From contig JAITMC010000020.1 in NCBI GenBank assembly GCA_031277615.1, forward strand, positions 62,001 through 126,000: 64,000 nucleotides of DNA. The letters are read 5' to 3'. The notes below the pieces were generated by a model, which worked only from the letters and a program-made list of their open reading frames with translations, was not told the origin of the DNA and searched no databases. The translations under genes were made by a program, and so were the position numbers. Numbering within the stretch: position 1 is the first letter of the stretch; every line of letters starts with the position of its first letter. This document shows, piece by piece, positions 8,311 through 17,345 of this stretch. The DNA is from Chryseobacterium sp. (GTDB lineage: Bacteria; Bacteroidota; Bacteroidia; Flavobacteriales; Weeksellaceae).

Positions 8311-8939
8311 TATAAATATTTTTCAATGATGGGACGTGCTGTTTCGGCCATGATTCCGTATCCTTTCTCATTGGGATGAACCCCGTCAGCAGAAAGTAAA
8401 ATTTCTTTATCGTCAACAAATGCAGCATAAAAATCAATGTATTTAAGTGCTTCTTTACCGGCAATATCCTGAAGAATACGGTTATAGATGATAACGTCTT
8501 CATTGGTTCTCATCTTTCCGGAGGGAACGACTATTCCATTTACTTTTTCGGCAAAAGGAAGAATGCTTACAAGGTAAATTTCGGATGAGAATTCCCTGGC
8601 ATGCTGCACCGCAGTTTGAATATTTCTTCTGAAATCTTCACGGCTGACAATCTGTTGGCTGTCTTTTACAGCCAGGTCATTGGCTCCATAGCCGATGAAA
8701 ATGATGTTTCCGTCTGCTGAATTTCGGGCCTTTAATTCGTGAGGCATTCTTTTAAGCAGTTCTTCTGTGGTTTCGCCACCGATTCCGAGGTTGAAAAGAA
8801 TCAGTTCGTCTCCGTTTCCCTCATGAAATTTCTGCAATGCGTATCTTTTCAGGAGGTCTACCCATCCGCCAAAGACTCCGTCATATTCTCCATAAGTAAT
8901 GCTGTCTCCAAAGAACAGTCCGTATCTTATTTTTTTCAT
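8310..8939 (-). CDS. SGNH/GDSL-family hydrolase (lysophospholipase/esterase-like)
   Basis: A 209-residue enzyme when started at the ATG at 8939 (MKKIRYGLFFGDSITYG), which puts the GDS nucleophile Ser13 at the usual distance from the N-terminus. A longer frame up to 9020 exists but adds a Lys-rich leader that runs into the preceding gene. All SGNH blocks are seen: block I FFGDS, block II GIGGETT (Gly), block III GYGAND (Asn), block V DGVHPNEKG (Asp and His). There is no signal peptide, so a cytosolic esterase is expected. It is coupled to the downstream GGCT-like gene by a one-base stop/start overlap and lies 34 bases after the membrane protein gene, forming a likely three-gene unit. Confidence 0.88.
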   Translation of the reverse strand: MKKIRYGLFFGDSITYGEYDGVFGGWVDLLKRYALQKFHEGNGDELILFNLGIGGETTEELLKRMPHELKARNSADGNIIFIGYGANDLAVKDSQQIVSREDFRRNIQTAVQHAREFSSEIYLVSILPFAEKVNGIVVPSGKMRTNEDVIIYNRILQDIAGKEALKYIDFYAAFVDDKEILLSADGVHPNEKGYGIMAETARPIIEKYL

Positions 8940-8973
8940 ATAAAGCATGAAATTAAAAAATGTTGTGATTTTT

Positions 8974-10209
8974 TTACCTTTCCGGCCATTCAGTTTCTTT
9001 TTTATTGTTATTAAAAACACTGCTGTATATCAGACAGGCCGCCAAAAACAGCTGGTACCACTCAAAATCCAGTTTGAACCTTGTCATTCCAGCCTGCCCT
9101 ATCATGTATGGTGCCGTAAAATTCCCGAACAATAAAACTGAAAAAAGAAGGAGCTGCCAGTTTTTCTTTCTGTATAATTGGATCAGGCTTAGCAGGGTAA
9201 TGATGTTCAGAACAATAACGTAAATTTTCCGTCCAATGATTGCCGGTGATGAATCATAAAAATATCTTGAAGGTACATACCATAGCATGAGTGCATTGGC
9301 CGCTGCTTTTTTCATAGAAATACAGGGGTTATTCTGTTCAATTTCCTTTACTTCCTTTTCATAGATTTTCTCCATGGTGAATTCATCGGTATGCATTCTT
9401 TTTCTTCTTATTTCCGAGCTTTTCTGGGGAGATATTTTCTGTAAGGACGGAAAAATCTGAAGATCATAAAAATATCCGAAATGTATATTTTGCCACACCG
9501 GTGTTTTGGATATGATCATTCTATCGAAAGTGATGTAATTACGGATCACCCACGGACTGTATAAGCAACCTATAATTCCCAATACAGCAATAAGTTCCTT
9601 CAACTTTATTTTTTTATACACAAGAAGGGAGATCAAAAGAACCATAGAAAGAGGCACCGCAATTACCTGACTCAAAAACAATACCGATGCGCTGATCCCC
9701 AGCATGATGATGTGTACACCAGAGTGTTTTCCCTGCCATATCGCTAAAAAATAATAAAGGAAGATCAGGAAAATAAAAATGAAAATGTTCGTAATTTCCA
9801 ACGTACCGGAATAGATAAAGTAGACCGGGGATAATATGAATAAATATCCAGTAAGGATTCCTGTTTTTTCTTTATTAAAGAGCCTTGCAGTGAGAATAAA
9901 AAGCAAGGGAACCAGAAAAAAAATAACATGCTGTGAAATAATAACAGCGGCTTTGGCATGCTCGCCAAAAATATAAATGAACAGGGATAAAAAAAGCGGA
10001 TATACCGGTAGTTTATAAGCAGTAGGCCCTACAGTCATAAATTCGGAATACACTCCGTACTTCACGAGATTATTGGCAATATCCCAATCTTCAAAAGTAA
10101 GCCCGTCAAAGCCTTTTGTGTAAGAGTAAAAAATCTTCAGCAAGAGAACGGCAAAGTTAAAGATCATAAAAACTTTATATTTCAACAAAAGATTCATCAG
10201 TCTTGCCAT
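8974..10209 (-). CDS. Polytopic membrane protein, glycosyltransferase-39/ArnT-like
   Basis: A 411-residue integral membrane protein with about ten hydrophobic segments. The first loop holds GFDGLTFEDWDIANNLVKYG, with acidic residues where GT39/ArnT-like enzymes have their catalytic Asp, followed by AYKLPVYPLFLSLFIYIFG, the Y/P-P-x-Y-P-type turn common to this superfamily. A soluble loop of about 90 residues (about 240-320) sits before the last helices. By family, it would move a sugar from a polyprenyl phosphate carrier to an extracytoplasmic acceptor. A TAATTTTG element lies upstream on the same strand (10238-10245). The acceptor is unknown. Confidence 0.7.
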   Translation of the reverse strand: MARLMNLLLKYKVFMIFNFAVLLLKIFYSYTKGFDGLTFEDWDIANNLVKYGVYSEFMTVGPTAYKLPVYPLFLSLFIYIFGEHAKAAVIISQHVIFFLVPLLFILTARLFNKEKTGILTGYLFILSPVYFIYSGTLEITNIFIFIFLIFLYYFLAIWQGKHSGVHIIMLGISASVLFLSQVIAVPLSMVLLISLLVYKKIKLKELIAVLGIIGCLYSPWVIRNYITFDRMIISKTPVWQNIHFGYFYDLQIFPSLQKISPQKSSEIRRKRMHTDEFTMEKIYEKEVKEIEQNNPCISMKKAAANALMLWYVPSRYFYDSSPAIIGRKIYVIVLNIITLLSLIQLYRKKNWQLLLFSVLLFGNFTAPYMIGQAGMTRFKLDFEWYQLFLAACLIYSSVFNNNKKETEWPER

Positions 10210-10294
10210 GATCAGTTCACTAGTATAAGATAGACTACAAAATTAAATATTTAGACCTGTATTTACGGCATAAAAAGGAAGTTGTTTGTTCATT

Positions 10295-10675
10295 TCACGC
10301 CAGAACCAGCGTTATATTTCGATGAGACTGTATAATTTCCACCAATATTTCAAACAGGGTCTGACCTTTTCCGTTGGATAAATCATTCCGTTTCTCTTGA
10401 ATCAGTTCAATATTGAAGGGCTTTCCCTGCCTGATCTTAAGGTCATAAAACTCCTGTGTGGCTTTCAGTCCCAGATCTGCTTCTGATTTTCCGGAATCTT
10501 TACATATGATGGTTATTTCTTCGTTATTCTCAAAAACACCGAAGCCGCCGTACAGGATATCATCAAAGCCATCCAGTGTTCCTACTTTCCAATCCGTATT
10601 TTTCATCAGCACAGAGGAAATTTCATCGTAGAAGCCTGCTAAAGACGAAAAATGACCGCCATGAATGACGATCAT
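10295..10675 (-). CDS. Barstar family protein (ribonuclease-inhibitor fold)
   Basis: A 126-residue protein when started at 10675 (MIVIHGGHFSSLAGFYDEI). An ATG at 10708 would extend it into the last codons of purL. The layout matches barstar (PF01337): an initial beta strand, the helix LAGFYDEISSVLM, a Trp-containing strand (DWKVG), and TLDGFDDILYGGFGV, which corresponds to the acidic barnase-binding loop with its Asp residues. Barstar proteins block barnase-type ribonucleases or unrelated toxins. No barnase-like or other toxin gene is next to it. It is probably read with purL, whose stop lies 13 bases upstream. Confidence 0.75.
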   Translation of the reverse strand: MIVIHGGHFSSLAGFYDEISSVLMKNTDWKVGTLDGFDDILYGGFGVFENNEEITIICKDSGKSEADLGLKATQEFYDLKIRQGKPFNIELIQEKRNDLSNGKGQTLFEILVEIIQSHRNITLVLA

Positions 10676-10688
10676 TTTTCTTGTATTG

Positions 10689-13600
10689 TTATTTGAAGTA
10701 TTCAACACCGTTTTTGAATATATTGTGGTAATTCGCGGTTGGTATATTTCTCATGAGCCCCTCCGTAAATCTTTCCGGGTGTCCCATTCTTCCGTAGATC
10801 TTTCCACATGGGCTGGTAACACCTTCAATTCCGAATAATGAATTGTTGGGGTTGAACGGCATTCCGTGGGCAATGTTTCCATCGAAATCGATGTACTGTG
10901 TTGCAATCTGTCCGTTTTCATATAGCTTCTTAATCTCTTCTTCGGAAGCCATGAAACGCCCTTCGCCGTGAGAAATCGGAATGGTGTAAGTCTGACCTTT
11001 CATTCCTTTTAACCATGGGCTTTCATCATTCACTACTTTCACCGTTACCATCTGAGAAATGTGTCTTCTGATCGCATTGTGAGCCAATGTCGGAGAGTTT
11101 TCATCCAGATCTTTAATTCTTCCGTAAGGTAATAATCCTGATTTAACCAAAGCCTGGAACCCGTTACAAATCCCGATAATCATCCCGTCTCTGTCTAGTA
11201 ATTCATGAACTGCATTTCTCATCTTTTCGTTCTTTAAAACGTTGACAATGAATTTTGCAGACCCATCCGGCTCGTCCCCTGCTGAGAAACCTCCTGAGAA
11301 AGCAAGGATCTGAGAAGTTCTGATCTCTTCTACCCATGCATCAATACTTTCATCCAATAATTGGTGGCTGATATTGATTAAAGGCAAGCTGCTTACCACA
11401 GCTCCTTCTTTCTGGAATGCGTTTAAGGTATCATACTCACAGTTGGTTCCTGGGAACACCGGAGCAAATATTTTAGGCTGAGCAATTCCGTGTTTTTTGA
11501 TGATGATATTTCTTGGATGGATTGAGTTTGATTTTTCATCAATTTCAACCGTCATCTTTTCTTTTTCTACTGTTGGGAAAAGGTTTTCGAAGGTACCGGT
11601 AAAGCTGGATTCGAGATTTGAAATTTGAAATTTGAAATTGTTGATGGTTAAAACCTCATCCGCCACTACTTTTCCAATGAATTGAAGAGATGCACTACTT
11701 AGCTCTTCTTTTGCTTCGATGATTAAGCTACCGATGTTTTTAGCTAATAAAGTATTTTCATCAGCGTTGATTTCAGCACCTAATCTGTTACCGAAACTCA
11801 TTTTTGCTAATGCTACAGCTACACCTCCGTCTTTCACTGTTTTTACAGAAACAATTTTTCCTGATTTGATGTTTTCAAAGATGAATTCATAGATTGCTTT
11901 TAAGGCATCATAATTCGGAAGGCCGTTTTCCTGGGCAGCATGGTTGAAGAAATATACTTTATTTTCTGCTGTTTTAAATTCAGGAGAAATAATATTTTGT
12001 TTTTCACCGTTGGCACATGCAAAAGAAATCAATGTTGGTGGTACATTCAGATCCTGATACGTTCCGCTCATGGAATCTTTACCACCGATTGCAGCTAAAC
12101 CAAGGTTGATTTGCGCATCATAAGCTCCCAGAAGAGAAGCTAAAGGTTTACCCCATTTTTCAGGAGCCTGACCAAGCTTTTCAAAATATTCCTGGAAGCT
12201 TAATCTGATGTTTTTATAGTCACCTCCCATCGCAACAATCTTCGCTACACTTTCTACTACAGCATAAGACGCGCCCAATAATGAGTTTTGTTTTGAAATT
12301 TCAGCATCGAATCCCCAGCTTGCTAAAGATACTGTTTTGATATCTTTTGCTCCTAAGATTGGCAGTGTCTGAACACTTCCTTCCATTAGGGTTTGTTGGT
12401 ATTTTCCTCCTAAAGGCATGGCTACTGTTGTTCCTCCTACGGAAGAGTCAAACATTTCCAATAATCCTTTTTGGGAAGCTACGTTTTTATCTTTTAAGGT
12501 ATTTAGGAAGTTTTCTTCGTTGAATGCTTTATTCTCTGTTTTTACTTCTTCAAGGTGATTGATTTTAACCTCCTGAGATTTTGAACATCCGTTGGTATCA
12601 AGGAATGCTCTTGAAAGGTCTACAATTTTATCTCCTTTCCAGAACATCTGCATTCTTCCTGAATCCGTTACTTTTGCCACTTCTACAGCCACAATATTTT
12701 CAGCTTCACAGAATTTGATGAACTTTTCTTTGTCTTTCGGATCTACCACAACGGCCATTCTTTCCTGAGATTCAGAAATGGCTAATTCTGTTCCGTTTAA
12801 TCCTTCGTATTTTAATGGTAATACATCAAGGTTTACTTCTAAAGAGTCTGCAATTTCACCAATCGCTACAGAAACTCCTCCTGCACCAAAGTCATTGGAT
12901 TTTTTGATTAATCTCGTTAGTTCAGGGTTTCTGAACAGTCTCTGGATCTTACGTTCTTCCACCGCGTTTCCTTTCTGTACTTCAGAACTCATGGTGTGGA
13001 TAGAGGTTTCATCCTGTTCTTTTGAACTTCCGCTTGCTCCTCCTACTCCATCACGGCCTGTTGCACCTCCTAAAATAATGATAGAATCTCCATTTGCAGG
13101 CTTTTCACGTCTCACCCAGTCTACAGGAACAGCTCCGGTAACGAAACCAACTTCCATTCTTTTGGCTTTGTAGCCTTCATCATAGATTTCAGAAACCATC
13201 GTCGTTGCAAGGCCAATCTGGTTCCCGTAAGATGAATATCCGTTAGCAGCTTGTTTTGTAATGGTTTTCTGAGGTAATTTTCCTGGTAATGTTTTGTCTA
13301 CTGATTCTAAAACGTCAGCAGCACCCGTTAATCTCATCGCCTGGAATACAAAAGATCTTCCTGATAAAGGGTCTCTGATGGCTCCTCCTAAACAAGTAGA
13401 TGCCCCTCCGAAAGGTTCAATTTCCGTTGGGTGATTGTGTGTTTCGTTTTTGAATAGTAAATACCAGGGTTCTTTTTTACCATCGTATTCGGCTTCGATC
13501 TGGATGGTACAGGCATTGATCTCATCCGAGATCACAAGGTTGTCAAGGTTGCCTGTTTTATGGAAATATTTACCACAAACTGTTGCTAAATCCATTAAGG

Positions 13601-14384
13601 AAATAGGCTTCAGCTCACGGCCTAAGAATTTTCTTTTTTCGATATAGTCATTGAAAATAGTATCCAGTGTCTGTTTGAATTTCCCTTCAAACTGAATGTC
13701 TGACAATTCTGTTTCGAAAGTGGTATGACGACAGTGATCGCTCCAGTAGGTGTCTAATACTTTAAGTTCTGTTTCCGTAGGGTTTCTTTCTTCAGTTTTA
13801 AAGTATTCCTGAATAAATTTCAGGTCATCTAATCCTAATGCAAAACCATGATTATTATAGAAATTTTCTAGTTCAGCATCATTGAAATTGATGAAGTTTT
13901 CGTGAATTAATACTTTTGACGGTGTTTCATCCGCAGGAATATCCAATACAGAAAGGTCTTTTTCCTGAGATTCCACTTTATTGATCAGAAGGTCTTTGAT
14001 TTTCACCAGATCAGCTTCTGAAACGCCTTCAAATTCGATCAGCTTTCCACTTCTTACTTTTGATTTTTCATTTTCTGTCAGTAAAGCAATACACTGTTGG
14101 GCAGAGTCTGCTCTCTGATCATACTGACCAGGCAGGAATTCCATTCCGAAGTGGGTGCCTTTTGCAGGGTTTTCTGTATGTAAAATATCAGTAACAGGGT
14201 CTACGAAGGTATTGTTTACTACTTTTTCGAATTCCCCGTCATTCAAGTTGAAAATATCATACACATTGTAGACTTTCACACTTTGAATTGCCGGAACAAC
14301 TGCTTTTACTTCATCAAAAATTTTTGGACTTTCAACATCGAAAATTCCTCTTTTTTCTACGAAAATTCTTTTGTTATTAGACAT
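10689..14384 (-). CDS. purL: Phosphoribosylformylglycinamidine synthase (large, fused type)
   Basis: A 1231-residue FGAM synthase of the single-chain type, which converts FGAR, glutamine and ATP to FGAM in purine synthesis. Visible order: N-terminal PurS-like segment; linker with YWSDHCRHTTF; first AIRS-type half with FKNETHNHPTEIEPFGGA and GGATGRDGVGGASGSS; second half with GGKDSMSGT; and a C-terminal class I glutamine amidotransferase from about residue 960. The latter has FPGTNCEYD, the nucleophile Cys1073 in GICNGFQAL, and HPERF near the end. Many ESxE-type residues of the active site are present. It is the largest housekeeping gene here and is followed closely by the barstar gene. Confidence 0.97.
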   Translation of the reverse strand: MSNNKRIFVEKRGIFDVESPKIFDEVKAVVPAIQSVKVYNVYDIFNLNDGEFEKVVNNTFVDPVTDILHTENPAKGTHFGMEFLPGQYDQRADSAQQCIALLTENEKSKVRSGKLIEFEGVSEADLVKIKDLLINKVESQEKDLSVLDIPADETPSKVLIHENFINFNDAELENFYNNHGFALGLDDLKFIQEYFKTEERNPTETELKVLDTYWSDHCRHTTFETELSDIQFEGKFKQTLDTIFNDYIEKRKFLGRELKPISLMDLATVCGKYFHKTGNLDNLVISDEINACTIQIEAEYDGKKEPWYLLFKNETHNHPTEIEPFGGASTCLGGAIRDPLSGRSFVFQAMRLTGAADVLESVDKTLPGKLPQKTITKQAANGYSSYGNQIGLATTMVSEIYDEGYKAKRMEVGFVTGAVPVDWVRREKPANGDSIIILGGATGRDGVGGASGSSKEQDETSIHTMSSEVQKGNAVEERKIQRLFRNPELTRLIKKSNDFGAGGVSVAIGEIADSLEVNLDVLPLKYEGLNGTELAISESQERMAVVVDPKDKEKFIKFCEAENIVAVEVAKVTDSGRMQMFWKGDKIVDLSRAFLDTNGCSKSQEVKINHLEEVKTENKAFNEENFLNTLKDKNVASQKGLLEMFDSSVGGTTVAMPLGGKYQQTLMEGSVQTLPILGAKDIKTVSLASWGFDAEISKQNSLLGASYAVVESVAKIVAMGGDYKNIRLSFQEYFEKLGQAPEKWGKPLASLLGAYDAQINLGLAAIGGKDSMSGTYQDLNVPPTLISFACANGEKQNIISPEFKTAENKVYFFNHAAQENGLPNYDALKAIYEFIFENIKSGKIVSVKTVKDGGVAVALAKMSFGNRLGAEINADENTLLAKNIGSLIIEAKEELSSASLQFIGKVVADEVLTINNFKFQISNLESSFTGTFENLFPTVEKEKMTVEIDEKSNSIHPRNIIIKKHGIAQPKIFAPVFPGTNCEYDTLNAFQKEGAVVSSLPLINISHQLLDESIDAWVEEIRTSQILAFSGGFSAGDEPDGSAKFIVNVLKNEKMRNAVHELLDRDGMIIGICNGFQALVKSGLLPYGRIKDLDENSPTLAHNAIRRHISQMVTVKVVNDESPWLKGMKGQTYTIPISHGEGRFMASEEEIKKLYENGQIATQYIDFDGNIAHGMPFNPNNSLFGIEGVTSPCGKIYGRMGHPERFTEGLMRNIPTANYHNIFKNGVEYFK

Positions 14385-14387
14385 TAG

Positions 14388-14414
14388 ATGTCAGATTTTA
14401 TTTAATATTAGATT
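14388..14414. repeat. 27-bp direct repeat, left copy
   Basis: An exact 27-bp sequence starting ATGTCAGATTTTATTTAA recurs at 14844-14870; similarity continues for several more T-rich bases. The two copies bracket the broken DUF1016 gene. Confidence 0.75.
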
Positions 14415-14472
14415 TATTTTTCTTTTTAAATTTATTTCTTACTATTTCTACTGAATGGCAAGATTAAAACTT

Positions 14473-14830
14473 TTACCATATCCGGAAATAAGAGGTCAAT
14501 AGTAAAAACCGTTTCCATGATAATTGTCGCATCGCTGATGCGACAATTTCGAAATTATTAAAAACTGAAGCAAACTGCATCATTTTCCAAATATTTTTTT
14601 CAGAAAAAGAATTTCCGAATTCTACGGTAGGTTGCTGAGAGATTTGTAAAATTACTTCTTTACCATACTCTGCCCTTTTATTCCCCAGAACATTCATTTA
14701 TTCTCTGTCCGATTTTCCAGTACAAAACCACCATTGCCGAGTTTACCTGAACCGCAACCTGACTTCTCGTTTTGTCGACCAGTTCTTTCAGATCGGTAAT
14801 TAATTGCTGATGATTCTGATTCTGTAACAT
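14473..14830 (-). pseudogene. Degraded DUF1016/YhcG-family (PDDEXK nuclease) gene
   Basis: Two frames read leftwards give the N-terminal domain of a YhcG/DUF1016 protein. The first runs from the ATG at 14830 and contains LITDLKELVDKTRSQVAVQV, then AMVVLYWKIGQRINE, and stops early. One base out of frame, the match resumes as VLGNKRAEYGKEVILQIS, then EKNIWKMMQF and MRQLSWKRFLLL. A single-base frameshift near 14690 therefore splits the gene. The reading stops at 14473 after about 120 residues, while full-length members have about 330-380 and carry the nuclease domain C-terminally. So the gene is both frameshifted and truncated. The paired 27-bp repeats on both sides suggest it came as an insertion that has since decayed. 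Confidence 0.8.
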
Positions 14831-14843
14831 TGCTAAAAATTAA

Positions 14844-14870
14844 ATGTCAGATTTTATTTAATATTAGATT
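14844..14870. repeat. 27-bp direct repeat, right copy
   Basis: Exact copy of 14388-14414, 456 bases away in the same orientation. It lies just upstream of the pseudogene start on the minus strand. No inverted terminal repeats are obvious inside the pair. Confidence 0.75.
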
Positions 14871-14888
14871 ATTTTTTCTTTTACTTTT

Positions 14889-16319
14889 TCAAAGCGTCAA
14901 TACCAGATTGTTATCTTCTGTTCCATCAATATTGGACGCTCTTTTGGGCGTTATCATCCACCCAATGTTATTGAGTACAAATTTAAAGGAATAAGTCTTA
15001 TCTTTTTCAAATTTAGACACTGGAATTTCCAATTCGTAATGATTATTTCCTTTATTTGTCATTTGATAGTCCTTATTATTCGGATTCCAATCGTTGAATG
15101 AGCCTGCCACTGAAATCGTATTGATCAGTCCGGAATCTGCTGTCTTTGGATGATCATAAGCAAAAACGACATTATTTCCCCTTATGGTATACCCATAGGT
15201 TTCTTTTTTATTTGCTGAGGGCGAAGTAAAATCCTCCATCATCTTTGAAACGCAATCCTGAAGGATAAAACCTCCTCCGGGTACACTTACGTTTACAATC
15301 ACACATATTCCTATATTGAGTTCCGGATATATGGTAAACCAGGTCTGTGTACCAAAGGCTCCTCCATGTTTAAATCCTACTTTTCCAAATTCACTCACAT
15401 AATAATCATCCCAAAGATAGCCACGCCAGTTTTCTTTGCTTCCTTCAATATTCTTATGGGTTTCACGGACAACACTATTCTTTGAATATAATTCATCTTT
15501 CAGGAATTTCATCAAATCGCTGAGAGTCGATTTCGTCTTTATTCCTGTAGAACCCCATAAATTAGATGCAAAATGCGGCATCAACAGATGGTTTTCACCA
15601 TATCCGTTGGCTAAAGTTTCATTTTTATTCAGGGTGAATTTGGTATGCTTCATCCCTAATTTTGAAAAGATATTCTGATTGAAAAGGGTTTCCACATCCT
15701 TTCCATAGATATTTTCCAACATCATTCCTGCCAATTCAAGGCTCAGGTTGCTGTAGTTATATTTTATTCCCGGAACGGTATCCAATTTTACCTTTTCCAA
15801 ATCTTTATAAAACTGATCTTTTGTATATCCAGCCTCACGTTCTTTCATTAGGAAAGGAGTTCTTTCATTCATCTTAGCCCGTAAATCTTCCTCATCAGGC
15901 AGCCCCCTTGGCAGTGCCGTGGTATAGGAAAGAAGATTTCTTACCTTTATTGGGGTACCGTTATATTCCAGGTTGGGATAATCTTTCTTCAGGTATTTCC
16001 GGATATCATCATCAAGGTTCATTTTTCCTTCCAAAACTGCTTTCGCAAGCAATTGCCCTGTAAAAAGCTTGGTTACTGAGGCAATTTCAAAATATGTATT
16101 GTCATTGGCTTTATTCCCTTTTCCTTTGTCTATTTCTCCAAAATGGGTGGTGTAGATTTTTCCATCTTTTACAATCCCAACGGAAACAGAATAGGCTCCT
16201 GTTTTTTCAGCAATATTTTCAGCATTGGTATTCATTATTGAATAAACTGCTTTATCGCTTTGTGCATAGTTCTTTACAAAAGCTAAAACAACAATAAATA
16301 CGAATATATTTTTTCTCAT
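14889..16319 (-). CDS. Secreted serine hydrolase (class C beta-lactamase fold) with C-terminal CBM48-like domain
   Basis: A 476-residue exported protein (signal peptide ending NYAQ, about residue 20). Residues 30-370 form a penicillin-binding/beta-lactamase class C fold: SxxK is Ser81-Val-Thr-Lys84 in FEIASVTKLF, the YxN element is YNYSN, and KHGGAFG replaces the KTG box. Such proteins are esterases, D-aminopeptidases or beta-lactamases; sequence does not separate these. From about residue 375 a second domain begins: GYTIRGNNVVFAYDHP, VAGSFNDWNPNN, and a closing strand pattern typical of the AMPK/CBM48 glycogen- or starch-binding E-set fold. The fusion suggests the enzyme is tethered to a glycan or uses the domain structurally. 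It is followed, 6 bases past its upstream neighbour's stop, in an operon-like row with the WG-repeat gene. Confidence 0.85.
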   Translation of the reverse strand: MRKNIFVFIVVLAFVKNYAQSDKAVYSIMNTNAENIAEKTGAYSVSVGIVKDGKIYTTHFGEIDKGKGNKANDNTYFEIASVTKLFTGQLLAKAVLEGKMNLDDDIRKYLKKDYPNLEYNGTPIKVRNLLSYTTALPRGLPDEEDLRAKMNERTPFLMKEREAGYTKDQFYKDLEKVKLDTVPGIKYNYSNLSLELAGMMLENIYGKDVETLFNQNIFSKLGMKHTKFTLNKNETLANGYGENHLLMPHFASNLWGSTGIKTKSTLSDLMKFLKDELYSKNSVVRETHKNIEGSKENWRGYLWDDYYVSEFGKVGFKHGGAFGTQTWFTIYPELNIGICVIVNVSVPGGGFILQDCVSKMMEDFTSPSANKKETYGYTIRGNNVVFAYDHPKTADSGLINTISVAGSFNDWNPNNKDYQMTNKGNNHYELEIPVSKFEKDKTYSFKFVLNNIGWMITPKRASNIDGTEDNNLVLTL

Positions 16320-16324
16320 TAAGT

Positions 16325-17299
16325 TTACTTCGGAGTATTTTTGAATTTATTCGGGTTATCAGGATGTTCTTTCTGGTATTTTTCAGCTTCTTTTATTTCA
16401 TTTTCCAGCCATTTTTCGAAAGGGACTTTTTGCTCATTATATGATTTTATTGTATAAACGCTCTTAGCATCTTCTGAAACAAGGAATTTAAAGCGATAGA
16501 GCATTCCCAAATCATGCTTTGTGTAATCGTAGGTGTTTACCTGATAATAAGGAAAGTTTTCTTTGGGTCTTTCTACCATTTCAAAATACAGTTTCTTTTC
16601 TTTTTCCGGGATTTTATTGTAAACATTTACATAATAAAGATCTGACAGCAGTTTATTTTGCTGATCAAAAAACTGAAGAATACTTTTCTCTTTTTCGTTG
16701 TATTGGAAAGGATACGGGTAATATTTTCCGACAATTTTCACGTCCTTATCAGAATATTGGGTAAGCGGCTTCACCGTTTCTCCTTTTGCGTTCATCATTC
16801 CCCATTTTTCGCCTGGTACTTTTATATATCCGTCATCATCGTTCCTTTTGCATCCGTCACAAAATGAGGCATATCCATACGTAAAATGCTCAACAAAATC
16901 ATGTTTGGGTTCAATCACTGTTTTTCCGTTTCTATCTACAAAACCGATCTTCCCGTTTTTAACGAAACGTCTCAATCCTTCTACAAAGTAATCAGGGCCA
17001 TTATCATATAAGAATGGGGTATAAAGAAAGTTCCCTTTTCTGTCATAGACATATCCCCAGGTATGTTTCTGAGGCTTCTCTCCTTTTTTCTCACCGTCAA
17101 AGAGAACGGTTTCTCCCTCTACCGGATCCCCGTCTTCAACGTCTGAGTAAATTTTAAATTGTGCAGGAATGATAATTTCTCCTTTGGCATTTTTTACCCC
17201 TACTAAGGATTCTTTGGTTTTAAAATATCTTAAAACTTCCTTCTCCTGAGAGAAAGCAAGTACAGGGATTACTGAAATGAGTAAAAGGACTTTCTTCAT
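16325..17299 (-). CDS. Secreted WG-repeat-containing protein
   Basis: A 324-residue protein from the ATG at 17299 (MKKVLLLISVIPVLAFSQ gives a standard signal peptide). A longer frame up to 17329 would begin inside the purB terminator. WG repeats are seen: LVGVKNAKGEIIIPAQF, WGYVYDRKGNFLYTP, KIGFVDRNGKTVIEPKHDF and KWGMMNAKGETVKPL, each with the W/I-G-x-x-D/N-x-x-G-K pattern, in residues 30-190. The C-terminal 130 residues lack repeats and end in a Lys/Glu-rich helix. WG-repeat proteins have no settled biochemical role; this one is likely periplasmic. Its stop is 6 bases before the serine hydrolase start, so both are probably co-transcribed. Confidence 0.75.
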   Translation of the reverse strand: MKKVLLLISVIPVLAFSQEKEVLRYFKTKESLVGVKNAKGEIIIPAQFKIYSDVEDGDPVEGETVLFDGEKKGEKPQKHTWGYVYDRKGNFLYTPFLYDNGPDYFVEGLRRFVKNGKIGFVDRNGKTVIEPKHDFVEHFTYGYASFCDGCKRNDDDGYIKVPGEKWGMMNAKGETVKPLTQYSDKDVKIVGKYYPYPFQYNEKEKSILQFFDQQNKLLSDLYYVNVYNKIPEKEKKLYFEMVERPKENFPYYQVNTYDYTKHDLGMLYRFKFLVSEDAKSVYTIKSYNEQKVPFEKWLENEIKEAEKYQKEHPDNPNKFKNTPK

Positions 17300-17318
17300 G
17301 GTCGGTTTGAAATAAAAA

Positions 17319-17340
17319 ATGCAGCCCAAAAGGACTGCAT
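17319..17340 (-). terminator. Terminator downstream of purB
   Basis: Stem ATGCAG/CTGCAT (17319-17324, 17335-17340), extended by partial CC/GG pairing, with a minus-strand U-tract from the A-run at 17312-17318. Confidence 0.7.
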
Positions 17341-17345
17341 ACTGT

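Noticed and set aside
10295-10675. Toxin-antitoxin pair with barstar
   Set aside because: No ribonuclease or other small toxin gene flanks it; the upstream gene is purL.
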